Shown here piece by piece: positions 55,130 to 64,000 of a stretch of DNA of 64,000 nucleotides; the first letter of the stretch is position 1, and every line of letters begins with the position of its first letter. The translations under genes and the position numbers were made by a program. Source of the stretch: Neoroseomonas eburnea (GTDB lineage Bacteria > Pseudomonadota > Alphaproteobacteria > Acetobacterales > Acetobacteraceae). The notes beneath the pieces are model-generated. The model was not told the origin of the DNA. It did not search any database and was given only the letters and a program-made list of their open reading frames with translations. The stretch lies in contig NZ_JAAEDL010000001.1 of NCBI RefSeq assembly GCF_018129005.1, forward strand, positions 124,001 to 188,000, in the 5' to 3' direction.

Positions 55130-56287
55130 TCATGACGCGGATATCACAGGCACCAGCACCACGGCCGCCGCCTGGGCGGCGATGCCCTCGCCGCGGCCTG
55201 CGAACCCAAGGCGCTCCGTCGTGGTCGCCTTGACCGAGACGGCATCGAGCGAGGCGCCGAGAAGCTCTGCAAGCCGCGCCCGCATCGCCGGGGCGTGGGG
55301 CGCGATCTTCGGCCGTTCGCAGATCAGCGTGACGTCGGCATTGACGAGCACGCCGCCGCGCGCGGCGATACGACCCGCGGCGTGGCGCAGGAAGCGCGCG
55401 CTGTCGGCGTCCTTCCATTCGGCCTCGGAGGGCGGGAACCAGCGGCCGATGTCGCCTTCCGCCAGCGCGCCGTAGATCGCGTCGCACAGCGCATGGATGC
55501 CGACATCCGCGTCCGAATGGCCGGAAAGACCGAGCGGGAAGGGGATGGTGACGCCGCAGAGGATCAGCGGCCGGTCCTCGACCAGGCGGTGCACGTCGAA
55601 GCCCGTGCCCATGCGCGGGATGAGGCGGGCGGCGAGCTGGGCTTCCACGCGGGCGAGGTCCTCGGGCCAGGTGATCTTCACATTGCTCTCGCCGCCCGGC
55701 ACCAGGACGACGGGCGCCCCTGTCGCCTCCAGCAAGGCGGCATCGTCGGTGGCGCTGCCGTCGCCCTGCCGATGGGCGGCGAGCAGCGCCGCGAACCGGA
55801 AGGCCTGCGGAGTCTGGGCGCGGAACAGGCCCTCGCGCGGCACGGTCTCGACGATGTGGCCCGCGCTGCCGCGCTTCAGCGTGTCCGTCACCGGCTGGGC
55901 GGGAATCGCGCCCGGGGCGGCCTCCAGCGCCGCGCGCAGGGCCGCCAGCGTGCCGGGCGGGATGACCGGGCGGGCGGCGTCGTGCACCAGCACCGCTTCG
56001 GGCGGGTCGGCGGTGAGCGCCTCAAGCCCCGCGCGCACGCTCGCCGCCCGGGTTGCACCGCCGGCGACCGGCGGCAGCACGGGCAGGCCGGCGAGCAGGG
56101 CAGCGACGCGCGCTTCCTCGCCATCGGCGACCACCGGCAGGACGCGCCGCACCAGACCGTCGCGCAGCAGCGCCTCGGCGGCGTGGCGGATCACGGGGCG
56201 GCCGAGCAGCGGCAGGTACTGCTTCGGCACCGGCGACCCGAATCGGGTGCCGGTGCCGGCGGCCATCAGCAGGGCGTCCATCGTCAT
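55130..56287 (-). CDS. ispDF: Bifunctional IspD/IspF enzyme
   Basis: A 385-residue fusion of two MEP-pathway enzymes. Residues 1-225 are the IspD cytidylyltransferase ([38 protein letters not shown]). Residues 228-385 are IspF 2-C-methyl-D-erythritol 2,4-cyclodiphosphate synthase (GTGFDVHRL with zinc ligands, [34 protein letters not shown]). It makes isoprenoid precursors. The fusion is characteristic of alphaproteobacteria and some epsilonproteobacteria. An ATG two codons later is also possible. Confidence 0.97.
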   Translation of the reverse strand: MTMDALLMAAGTGTRFGSPVPKQYLPLLGRPVIRHAAEALLRDGLVRRVLPVVADGEEARVAALLAGLPVLPPVAGGATRAASVRAGLEALTADPPEAVLVHDAARPVIPPGTLAALRAALEAAPGAIPAQPVTDTLKRGSAGHIVETVPREGLFRAQTPQAFRFAALLAAHRQGDGSATDDAALLEATGAPVVLVPGGESNVKITWPEDLARVEAQLAARLIPRMGTGFDVHRLVEDRPLILCGVTIPFPLGLSGHSDADVGIHALCDAIYGALAEGDIGRWFPPSEAEWKDADSARFLRHAAGRIAARGGVLVNADVTLICERPKIAPHAPAMRARLAELLGASLDAVSVKATTTERLGFAGRGEGIAAQAAAVVLVPVISAS

Positions 56288-56323
56288 CGGCGGTTCCGGC
56301 CCGGGAAGGGGCCGCGCGATAGA

Positions 56324-56713
56324 CTATTTCCGCCGGTTGTCCAATGCGAAAGCGCCGCCGCCGGCGAACACCAGGTAGAGGAAGAGGAAGCAGTAGAGGA
56401 TGGCGGCATCGCCGCCGTTCAGCACCGGGAAGACGCTGCGCGGCGCGTGGGAGATCCAGTAGGCGGCGGCCATCAGCCCCGAAAGCACGAAGGCGACCGG
56501 CCGGACATAGAGCCCGACGACGAGCAGCGCCCCGCCCGCGATCTCGAGCAGCCCGGCGACGCCATACATCGAAAGCAGCGCGGGGCCCGCCCCGCCATTG
56601 GGGCGCGCCGGGAAGCCGAAGAGCTTCTGCGTCCCGTGCTCGAAGAAGATCAGCGCCGCGACGATGCGGAGCAGGCCCAGCGCATGGGGCGCCCAGCGGT
56701 CGAGAGAAGGCAT
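56324..56713 (-). CDS. DoxX-family membrane protein
   Basis: A 129-residue membrane protein with four hydrophobic helices. The first carries [24 protein letters not shown], the standard DoxX signature. The loop with [16 protein letters not shown] is also typical. Roles are linked to thiosulfate/quinone oxidoreductase subunits or redox stress. It lies 36 bases upstream of ispDF, but co-transcription is uncertain. Confidence 0.88.
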   Translation of the reverse strand: MPSLDRWAPHALGLLRIVAALIFFEHGTQKLFGFPARPNGGAGPALLSMYGVAGLLEIAGGALLVVGLYVRPVAFVLSGLMAAAYWISHAPRSVFPVLNGGDAAILYCFLFLYLVFAGGGAFALDNRRK

Positions 56714-56857
56714 GGAAGGATGGCATCCCGGTCTTGTTGCAGATCAACACATGACTTCTCATTTGCCGCCCTTCAATACGTGCCGTGTCCGTTTCGGCGG
56801 CAGCGCCGGCCGGCCGGAGTTGCCGGATGGGCGTGCAGAGCCTATTTTGCTCAAATC

Positions 56858-57934
56858 ATGAGCAACGCATCCGAGGCCGGGATTCCCCCGGCCGGCCTGA
56901 CGCCGATCGAGCTCGGCGGCGCCGCCATTCCTGCCCCGGTGATCCTCGCCCCGATGTCGGGGGTGACGGACCTGCCCTTCCGGCGGCTCGCCCGCGCCCT
57001 CGGCGCGCCGATGGTGGTCAGCGAAATGATCGCGTCCCAGGCCATGGTGCGCACCAACCGGCAGACCCTGAAGATGGCGGAGGTGGACGGATTCGGCGGC
57101 CCGGCCTCGGTGCAGCTCGCCGGCTGCGACCCCGCGACCATGGCCGAGGCGGCGCGGCTGGTGGTCGACCGGGGGGCCGCGATCGTCGACATCAATTTCG
57201 GCTGCCCGGTGAAGAAGGTGGCGGTCGGACAGAGCGCCGGCTCGGCGCTGATGCGCGATGAGATCGCCGCCGCCCGCATCCTGGAGGCGACCGTGCGCGC
57301 GGTGGCCGTGCCGGTGACGCTCAAGATGCGCATGGGCTGGGACCACAACAGCCTGAATGCGCCGCGCCTCGCGCGCATCGCCGAGGAGTCGGGCATCCGC
57401 CTCGTCACCGTGCACGGCCGCACGCGGCAGATGTTCTACTCCGGCACGGCCGACTGGGACTTCATCCGCCAGGTGAAGGAGGCGGTGCGCATCCCGGTCA
57501 TCGCCAATGGCGACATCGTCACGGTCGAGCACGCCGAGGAGGCGCTGCGACGTTCCGGCGCCGACGGGGTGATGATCGGCCGCGGCTGCTACGGGCGGCC
57601 ATGGTTCCCGGCCGTGGTGGCGGCGCGGCTCGCCGGCCGCGCGGCAGAGGAGCCGCAGCTTGCCGAGCAGAAGCGCATCCTTCTCGAACACTACGAGGAC
57701 ATGCTGCTGCATCACGGCCGCGACCCCGGGGTGCGGCTCGCGCGCAAGCATGTCGCCTGGTACTCGAAGGGTCTGCCGGGATCGGCCGAGTTCCGTGTCC
57801 AGGTGAACCGCTGCGAAACGCCCGAGGCGGTGCGCGAACTCGTCCATGCCTTCTACGACCCGCTGGTCGAGCGCGGCGTCGAAGTCGTGCGCGACGCCTT
57901 CCGGGAGGCCGGCGAGGACCGGATGGCGGCATGA
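56858..57934 (+). CDS. dusB: tRNA-dihydrouridine synthase B
   Basis: A 358-residue FMN enzyme reducing uridine in tRNA. Flavin-barrel start [21 protein letters not shown], catalytic Cys116 in [13 protein letters not shown], and later [25 protein letters not shown] plus [13 protein letters not shown]. As in most alphaproteobacteria it precedes ntrB, and its stop overlaps the ntrB start (ATGA). The ribosome site is weak. Confidence 0.95.
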   Translation: MSNASEAGIPPAGLTPIELGGAAIPAPVILAPMSGVTDLPFRRLARALGAPMVVSEMIASQAMVRTNRQTLKMAEVDGFGGPASVQLAGCDPATMAEAARLVVDRGAAIVDINFGCPVKKVAVGQSAGSALMRDEIAAARILEATVRAVAVPVTLKMRMGWDHNSLNAPRLARIAEESGIRLVTVHGRTRQMFYSGTADWDFIRQVKEAVRIPVIANGDIVTVEHAEEALRRSGADGVMIGRGCYGRPWFPAVVAARLAGRAAEEPQLAEQKRILLEHYEDMLLHHGRDPGVRLARKHVAWYSKGLPGSAEFRVQVNRCETPEAVRELVHAFYDPLVERGVEVVRDAFREAGEDRMAA

Positions 57935-59063
57935 AGGGCGGGCTGCTGCGCCGCGCCGCGCGCCCTTCGACCTGGCGCGGCCGCGCCGCGCCGGACGCGG
58001 CGGCGATCCTCGGCGCCATCCCGGTGCCGGTGGTGGTGCTCGACGCGGCGAACCGCTTCATCAGCGTCAACGCGGCGGCCGAGCAGTTCTTCAGCAGCTC
58101 GGCCGCCTCCCTCGCGCAGCTCGGGCTGGCGGAACTGCTGCCGGCGGACAGCCGTCTCTTCGCGCTGATCGAGCAGGTGCGACGGCTCGATGCGCGCGTC
58201 TCCGACCACGACCTGGCGCTGGAAAGCCCGCGCCTTGCGCGGCGTGGCGTCAGCGTGCATGCCGCACCGCTGCCGGAACTGGCCGGTGCCGTGGTGCTGA
58301 CGCTGCAGGATGGCTCGACGGCGCAGATGCTCGACCGCCAGCTCAATTTCCGCGGCGCGGCGCGTGGCGCCTCGGCGATGGCGGCGATGCTGGCGCATGA
58401 GGTGAAGAACCCGCTCTCGGGCATCCGCGGGGCGGCGCAGCTCCTGGAACAGAATGCCGGGGAGGGCGACAGGGAGCTCTGCCAGCTCATCCAGGACGAA
58501 GCGGACCGCATCCGCGGCCTGGTCGACCGCTTCGACATGTTCTCCGAGCGGCCGGTCGAACTCGGGCCGGTGAACATCCACCGGGTGCTCGACCATGTGC
58601 GGCGGATCGCCGAGAGCGGCTTCGCCTCCCATCTGCGGATCACCGAGGAATACGACCCTTCCCTGCCGGCGGTCTGGGGCAATCGGGACCTGCTTGTGCA
58701 AATTCTGCTCAATCTGGTGAAGAATGCGGCAGAAGCTGTCGATCCGGTGGGCGGTGAAATCGTGCTCTCCACTGCCTACCATCATGGCGTGCGCATTGCG
58801 GTGCCCGGTTCTGCCGACCGTGTGCACCTGCCACTGCAGATGAGCGTGCGCGACAACGGCCCTGGAATCGCCGAGGAAGTCCGCGGCACACTTTTTGAAC
58901 CCTTCGTCAGCACGAAGCGGGGTGGGCAGGGGCTCGGCCTCGCTCTCGTCGCGAAGCTGGTCGCGGACCAGGGCGGGCTGATCGAGTGCGACAGCAGGCC
59001 CGGGCGGACCGTGTTCCGGCTTTCGATGCCCACGCCACCGCCGGGAAGCCTCGGGACCGCGCA

Positions 59064-59067
<4 letters not shown>
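57931..59067 (+). CDS. ntrB: Nitrogen-regulation histidine kinase NtrB
   Basis: A 378-residue cytoplasmic kinase. An N-terminal PAS domain (about 25-130) is followed by HisKA with phospho-accepting His156 in [21 protein letters not shown]. The ATPase domain has [11 protein letters not shown] (N box), [10 protein letters not shown] (G1) and GQGLGLALV (G2). It phosphorylates NtrC in nitrogen limitation under control of PII. Flanking overlaps of 4 bases with dusB and ntrC fix its place. Confidence 0.95.
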
Positions 59068-60506
<1,439 letters not shown>

Positions 60507-60524
60507 CCATGCCCGGGCCCTGAC

Positions 60525-62849
60525 ATGCTGGGCCTGTTCCGCAACCGCGGCGCGCGGCCGGCCGCGCGCACCCAGAGGCACCCCAAGGAGGTGGAGCCCG
60601 CCGCCTCCTCCTGGGTCCGGCGCGCGGGGGAGCTGCTGCAGGGCGGCGGCATGACGATCGGCCTGGCGCTGGTGGCGCTGGGGCTGGGGCTTGCGACCTT
60701 CGCCGTGCTGTCGGGCGGCACGCCGCTCGGGCCGACCGGCCCGGGGCAGGTGGTCGGCGTCATCCTGGCGAACCTCGCCGTGCTGCTGATGCTGGTCGCC
60801 TCGCTGGCGGCGCGGCTGGTGCGCATGTGGGTGGAGCGCCGGCGGGGCTCCGCCGGGTCGCGCCTGCACGTGCGCCTGGTGCTGCTGTTCGGCGTGGTGG
60901 CGGTGGGGCCGTCGATCCTGGTGGCGGGCTTCGCGGCGCTGTTCTTCAACCTCGGCATCCAGTCCTGGTTCAGCGACCGGGTGCGCGACACGCTGGAGGC
61001 CTCCCTCGTCGCCTCGCGCGCCTATCTCGAGGAGCACCGCAACACCATCCGCGCCGATATCCTGGCGATGGCGAACGACCTCAACCGCGCGGCGCAGATC
61101 TACCTGCCCGACAACGGCCTCGCCTTCGCGCGGCTGCTGGCGACCCACACGGCGATCCGCGGGCTGACGGAATCGGTCGTCTTCGAACCGACGCTCGGCC
61201 AGGTGATGGCGACGGCGGGGCTGACCACCGGGGCGGTGGTGGACCCGCCGCCCTCCTGGGCGCTGGAGCAGGCGCGCGCCGGCGAGGTCGCGGTGCTGCC
61301 GGGCGAGGCCGGCGAAGGGCGGGTGCGCGCCATGGTCGCGCTCAACATCCCGCCGGGCCTGATGCTGATGATCAGCCGTCCGCTCGACCCCGGCGTGCTC
61401 GATCACATGCGCACGACGGAGCTGGCCTTCCAGGAATACGACCGGCTCGACCGCAACCGCGGTGACCTGCAGATCACCTTCTTCCTGATCTTCGCGATCG
61501 CGACGCTGCTGGTGCTGCTCGGCGCCGTGCTGCTCGGGCTGCTCATCGCCAACCGCATCGCGCGGCCGATCTCGCGCCTGATCACGGCGGCGGAAAGGGT
61601 GCGCGCGGGGGACCTCTCGACCCGCGTGCAGGAAGGCGAGGCGGATGACGAGGTCGCCAGCCTGTCGCGCGCCTTCAACCGGATGACGAGCCAGCTCGGC
61701 GCGCAGCGCGCGGAGCTGATGGAAGCCTACCGGCAGATCGACGAGCGGCGCCGCTTCACCGAGACGGTGCTCTCGGGTGTCACCGCCGGCGTCATCGGGC
61801 TCGATGCCGAGGGGCGGGTGAACCTGCCCAACCGTTCCGCCTCGGCGCTGCTCGGCGTCGATCTCGACGCGGCGATCGGGCTGCCGCTGCAGGGGGTCGC
61901 GCCGGAATTCGCGTCCCTGCTCGCCGACGCAAGGGCGCAGCCGGACCGCGCGCACACCGCGGAGATCCGTACCGGCCCGCCGGCGGCGCGGCGCACCCTG
62001 ATCGTGCGCCTCGGCGCGGAGACGCAGGGCGGGCGCGTCGAGGGCTACGTCCTCACCTTCGACGACATCACCGAATTGCTGTCGGCGCAGCGCAAGGCGG
62101 CCTGGGCGGATGTCGCGCGGCGCATCGCGCACGAGATCAAGAATCCGCTGACGCCGATCCAGCTTTCCGCGGAGCGGCTGAAGCGGCGCTACCTCAAGCA
62201 GATCACCGACGATCCCGATACCTTCCGCCAGTGCACCGACACCATCGTGCGGCAGGTCGGCGACATCGGGCGCATGGTGGACGAGTTCTCCGCCTTCGCA
62301 CGCATGCCGCAGCCGGTGATCCGGCCGGAAGACCCGAACCGGCTCCTGCGTGAGGCGCTGGTGCTGCAGCGCGACGCGCATCCCGAAATCACCTACGGGA
62401 CGACCTATGCGGACCCGGCGCCGACGGTGCCCTGCGACCGCCGGCTGATCGGCCAGGCGCTGACCAACCTGCTGCAGAACGCGGCTGACGCGGTTGCCTC
62501 CCGTGCCGCCGAGGGGGCGGGGTGCATCGAGACACGGGTGGAGGCGACCCCCGATCATGTGATCATCACCGTCACCGATGACGGAGTCGGGCTGCCGAAG
62601 GAGGAGGACAGGGACCGCCTGACCGAGCCCTATGTCACTCACAAGCCGAAGGGAACCGGGCTTGGCCTTGCCATCGTGAAGAAGATCATGGAGGACCATG
62701 GGGGGCGGCTGGCGCTGGAGGACCGGGAAGACGGCCCCGGCGCGCGGGTCGCGCTGATCCTGCCGCTGCGCGCCGCCGGCGCGGGGGGCGAGGCCTCGGC
62801 CGATTCGTCGAGGGCCGGCGAGGGAGCGAAGGTTGCGCATGGCGCATGA
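60525..62849 (+). CDS. ntrY: Sensor histidine kinase NtrY
   Basis: A 774-residue membrane kinase. Two N-terminal hydrophobic helices and a third after a short loop, a periplasmic region (about 165-310), another helix, HAMP near 345-400, PAS near 400-510. HisKA His near 535 in RRIAHEIKNPLTPIQLSAERLKRRY, then a HATPase with LLQNAADAV and GTGLGLAIVKKI. NtrY works with NtrX in nitrogen and redox control. Its last 11 bases overlap the ntrX start. Confidence 0.95.
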   Translation: MLGLFRNRGARPAARTQRHPKEVEPAASSWVRRAGELLQGGGMTIGLALVALGLGLATFAVLSGGTPLGPTGPGQVVGVILANLAVLLMLVASLAARLVRMWVERRRGSAGSRLHVRLVLLFGVVAVGPSILVAGFAALFFNLGIQSWFSDRVRDTLEASLVASRAYLEEHRNTIRADILAMANDLNRAAQIYLPDNGLAFARLLATHTAIRGLTESVVFEPTLGQVMATAGLTTGAVVDPPPSWALEQARAGEVAVLPGEAGEGRVRAMVALNIPPGLMLMISRPLDPGVLDHMRTTELAFQEYDRLDRNRGDLQITFFLIFAIATLLVLLGAVLLGLLIANRIARPISRLITAAERVRAGDLSTRVQEGEADDEVASLSRAFNRMTSQLGAQRAELMEAYRQIDERRRFTETVLSGVTAGVIGLDAEGRVNLPNRSASALLGVDLDAAIGLPLQGVAPEFASLLADARAQPDRAHTAEIRTGPPAARRTLIVRLGAETQGGRVEGYVLTFDDITELLSAQRKAAWADVARRIAHEIKNPLTPIQLSAERLKRRYLKQITDDPDTFRQCTDTIVRQVGDIGRMVDEFSAFARMPQPVIRPEDPNRLLREALVLQRDAHPEITYGTTYADPAPTVPCDRRLIGQALTNLLQNAADAVASRAAEGAGCIETRVEATPDHVIITVTDDGVGLPKEEDRDRLTEPYVTHKPKGTGLGLAIVKKIMEDHGGRLALEDREDGPGARVALILPLRAAGAGGEASADSSRAGEGAKVAHGA

Positions 62850-64000
62850 GATCCTGATCGTCGACGACGAGCCGGACATCCGGGCGCTCATCGAGGGCAT
62901 CCTCTCGGATGAGGGCTACGAGACGCGGCAGGCGCACAATTCCGATGCGGCGATCGCGGCCTTCCGGGCGCGGCGGCCGTCGCTCGTCGTCCTCGACATC
63001 TGGCTGCAGAACTCGCGGCTGGACGGGCTCGGCATTCTCGAGGCGCTGCACAGCGAGGAACCGCAGGTGCCGGTGGTGATGATCTCCGGCCACGGCACCA
63101 TCGAGACCGCGGTGCAGGCGATCCAGCAGGGCGCCTACGACTTCATCGAGAAGCCGTTCAAGTCCGACCGGCTGCTGCTGATCGTCTCCCGCGCGCTGGA
63201 GGCGGCGCGGCTGCGGCGCGAGAACAGCGAATTGCGCCTGCGCGCGGGACCGGAGACGGAGCTGGTCGGCGGATCGGCGCCGCTGTCGCAACTGCGGGGC
63301 GCGATCGAGAAGGTGGCGCCGACCGGATCGCGCGTGCTGATCACCGGGCCCGCCGGCGCAGGCAAGGAGGTGGCGGCGCGGATGATCCATGCGCGCTCCC
63401 GCCGCGCCGACGGCCCCTTCCTGGTGCTGAACTGCGCCACGCTGAATCCCTCGCGCTTCGAGGAGGAGCTGTTCGGCGTCGAGGCCGGCGCCGACCCGCT
63501 GGCGCATCCGCGCCGCGCCGGCGTGCTGGAACGCGCCCATGGCGGGACGCTGCTGCTGGACGAGATCGCCGACATGCCGCTGGAGACCCAGGGCAAGATC
63601 GTGCGCGCGCTGCAGGAACAGGGCTTCGAGCGCATCGGCGGCGGCACGCGGGTGAAGGTGGATGTGCGCGTGCTCTCCACCACCAACCGCGACCTCGCTG
63701 CGGAGATCGCCGCCGGACGCTTCCGCGAGGATCTGTACTACCGCCTCGCCGTGGTGCCGTTGCGCGTGCCCGCGCTGCGCGAGCGGCGGGAGGACGTGCC
63801 GGTGCTGGCGCGCCATTTCATGGGCCGTTCAGCCGAGACCACCGGCATGGCCTCGCGCGAACTCTCGGAAGACGCGCTCGCCGCCATGCAGGCCTATGAC
63901 TGGCCGGGCAATGTGCGGGAGCTGCGCAACCTCATCGACTGGCTGCTGATCATGGCGCCGGGCGAGGCGAGGGAAGCGATCCGCGCCGACATGCTGCCCC
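62839..64000 (+). CDS. ntrX: Response regulator NtrX, 3' end outside window
   Basis: The first 387 codons are present. Receiver domain with Asp53 in LVVLDIWLQ. AAA domain begins near 135 with a P-loop GPAGAGKEV. The position where GAFTGA should lie reads GVEAGADPLAHP, as in many alphaproteobacterial NtrX proteins, so direct sigma-54 activation is doubtful. The rest of the AAA core (GGTLLLDEIADMPLETQ, DWPGNVRELRNLI) is intact. It overlaps ntrY by 11 bases. Confidence 0.95.
   Translation, partial: MAHEILIVDDEPDIRALIEGILSDEGYETRQAHNSDAAIAAFRARRPSLVVLDIWLQNSRLDGLGILEALHSEEPQVPVVMISGHGTIETAVQAIQQGAYDFIEKPFKSDRLLLIVSRALEAARLRRENSELRLRAGPETELVGGSAPLSQLRGAIEKVAPTGSRVLITGPAGAGKEVAARMIHARSRRADGPFLVLNCATLNPSRFEEELFGVEAGADPLAHPRRAGVLERAHGGTLLLDEIADMPLETQGKIVRALQEQGFERIGGGTRVKVDVRVLSTTNRDLAAEIAAGRFREDLYYRLAVVPLRVPALRERREDVPVLARHFMGRSAETTGMASRELSEDALAAMQAYDWPGNVRELRNLIDWLLIMAPGEAREAIRADMLP

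Overview
The window is very GC-rich and gene-dense. It looks like an alphaproteobacterial chromosome, most likely Acetobacteraceae/Roseomonas-like. The evidence is the dusB-ntrB-ntrC-ntrY-ntrX block at the right end, a fused ispDF gene, an NDUFS4-type complex I accessory subunit, aerobic CO-dehydrogenase-type (Cox) maturation genes, and intergenic repeats of the kind common in such genomes. No taxonomic search was possible, so this is inference.

Layout. 1-9 kb: the 3' part of a flavin monooxygenase gene, a polyphosphate kinase 2, and a dipeptide/oligopeptide ABC transporter operon (two ATPases, binding protein, two permeases) that ends in a translationally coupled Ser/Thr-type phosphatase. 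9-26 kb: mostly single metabolic genes (hydroxyacyl-CoA dehydrogenase, alpha/beta hydrolase, RlmL-like rRNA methyltransferase, zinc alcohol dehydrogenase, two cupin proteins, RidA, Gfo/Idh oxidoreductase, MFS exporter, amidase, sulfotransferase) and several small lipoproteins. 26-34 kb: a minus-strand Cox/xanthine-dehydrogenase-type maturation operon (coxG, MoxR ATPase, coxE, two XdhC-type genes, a fused MoeA-like/MobA-like protein) with a GT61 glycosyltransferase coupled to its end. No molybdenum hydroxylase structural gene is in the window. 34-42 kb: citrate-type transporter plus methylisocitrate lyase, a TPR-glycosyltransferase, an unusual AAA ATPase, a histone-deacetylase-like enzyme, a DUF192 protein, tRNA-Pro(TGG), a complex I subunit and tRNA-Arg(TCT).

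42.5-49.7 kb is the most interesting part: eight co-oriented genes that resemble the Pseudomonas Fap functional-amyloid system but were recognised only by architecture. They are a sigma-54-dependent activator, an outer-membrane barrel with an N-terminal coiled coil (FapF-like), a four-repeat exported protein with strictly conserved VNQNAGANS blocks, a one-repeat exported protein, a lipoprotein C39 peptidase (FapD-like), two further exported proteins and a lipoprotein. A textbook -24/-12 promoter (TGGCAC-N5-TTGC) lies upstream of the repeat-protein gene. Two of the exported proteins carry an internal double-glycine motif of the type C39 peptidases cut, and a third has a degenerate version. Two c-di-GMP genes (GGDEF-EAL and HD-GYP) lie a few kb away, which fits a biofilm or surface-fibre role.

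50-64 kb: a Hint-domain protein, a thiolase, the c-di-GMP genes, ispDF, DoxX, then dusB and the two NtrB/C and NtrY/X two-component systems; ntrX runs off the window.

At least four families of intergenic repeats are scattered through the window. One is a roughly 80-bp element with a CCGATCAGG...CCTGATCGG palindrome, present in four clear copies and one degraded copy. Another is a GGGGGAGG...CCTCCCCC arm that also occurs as a 126-bp inverted pair inside the peptide-transporter operon.
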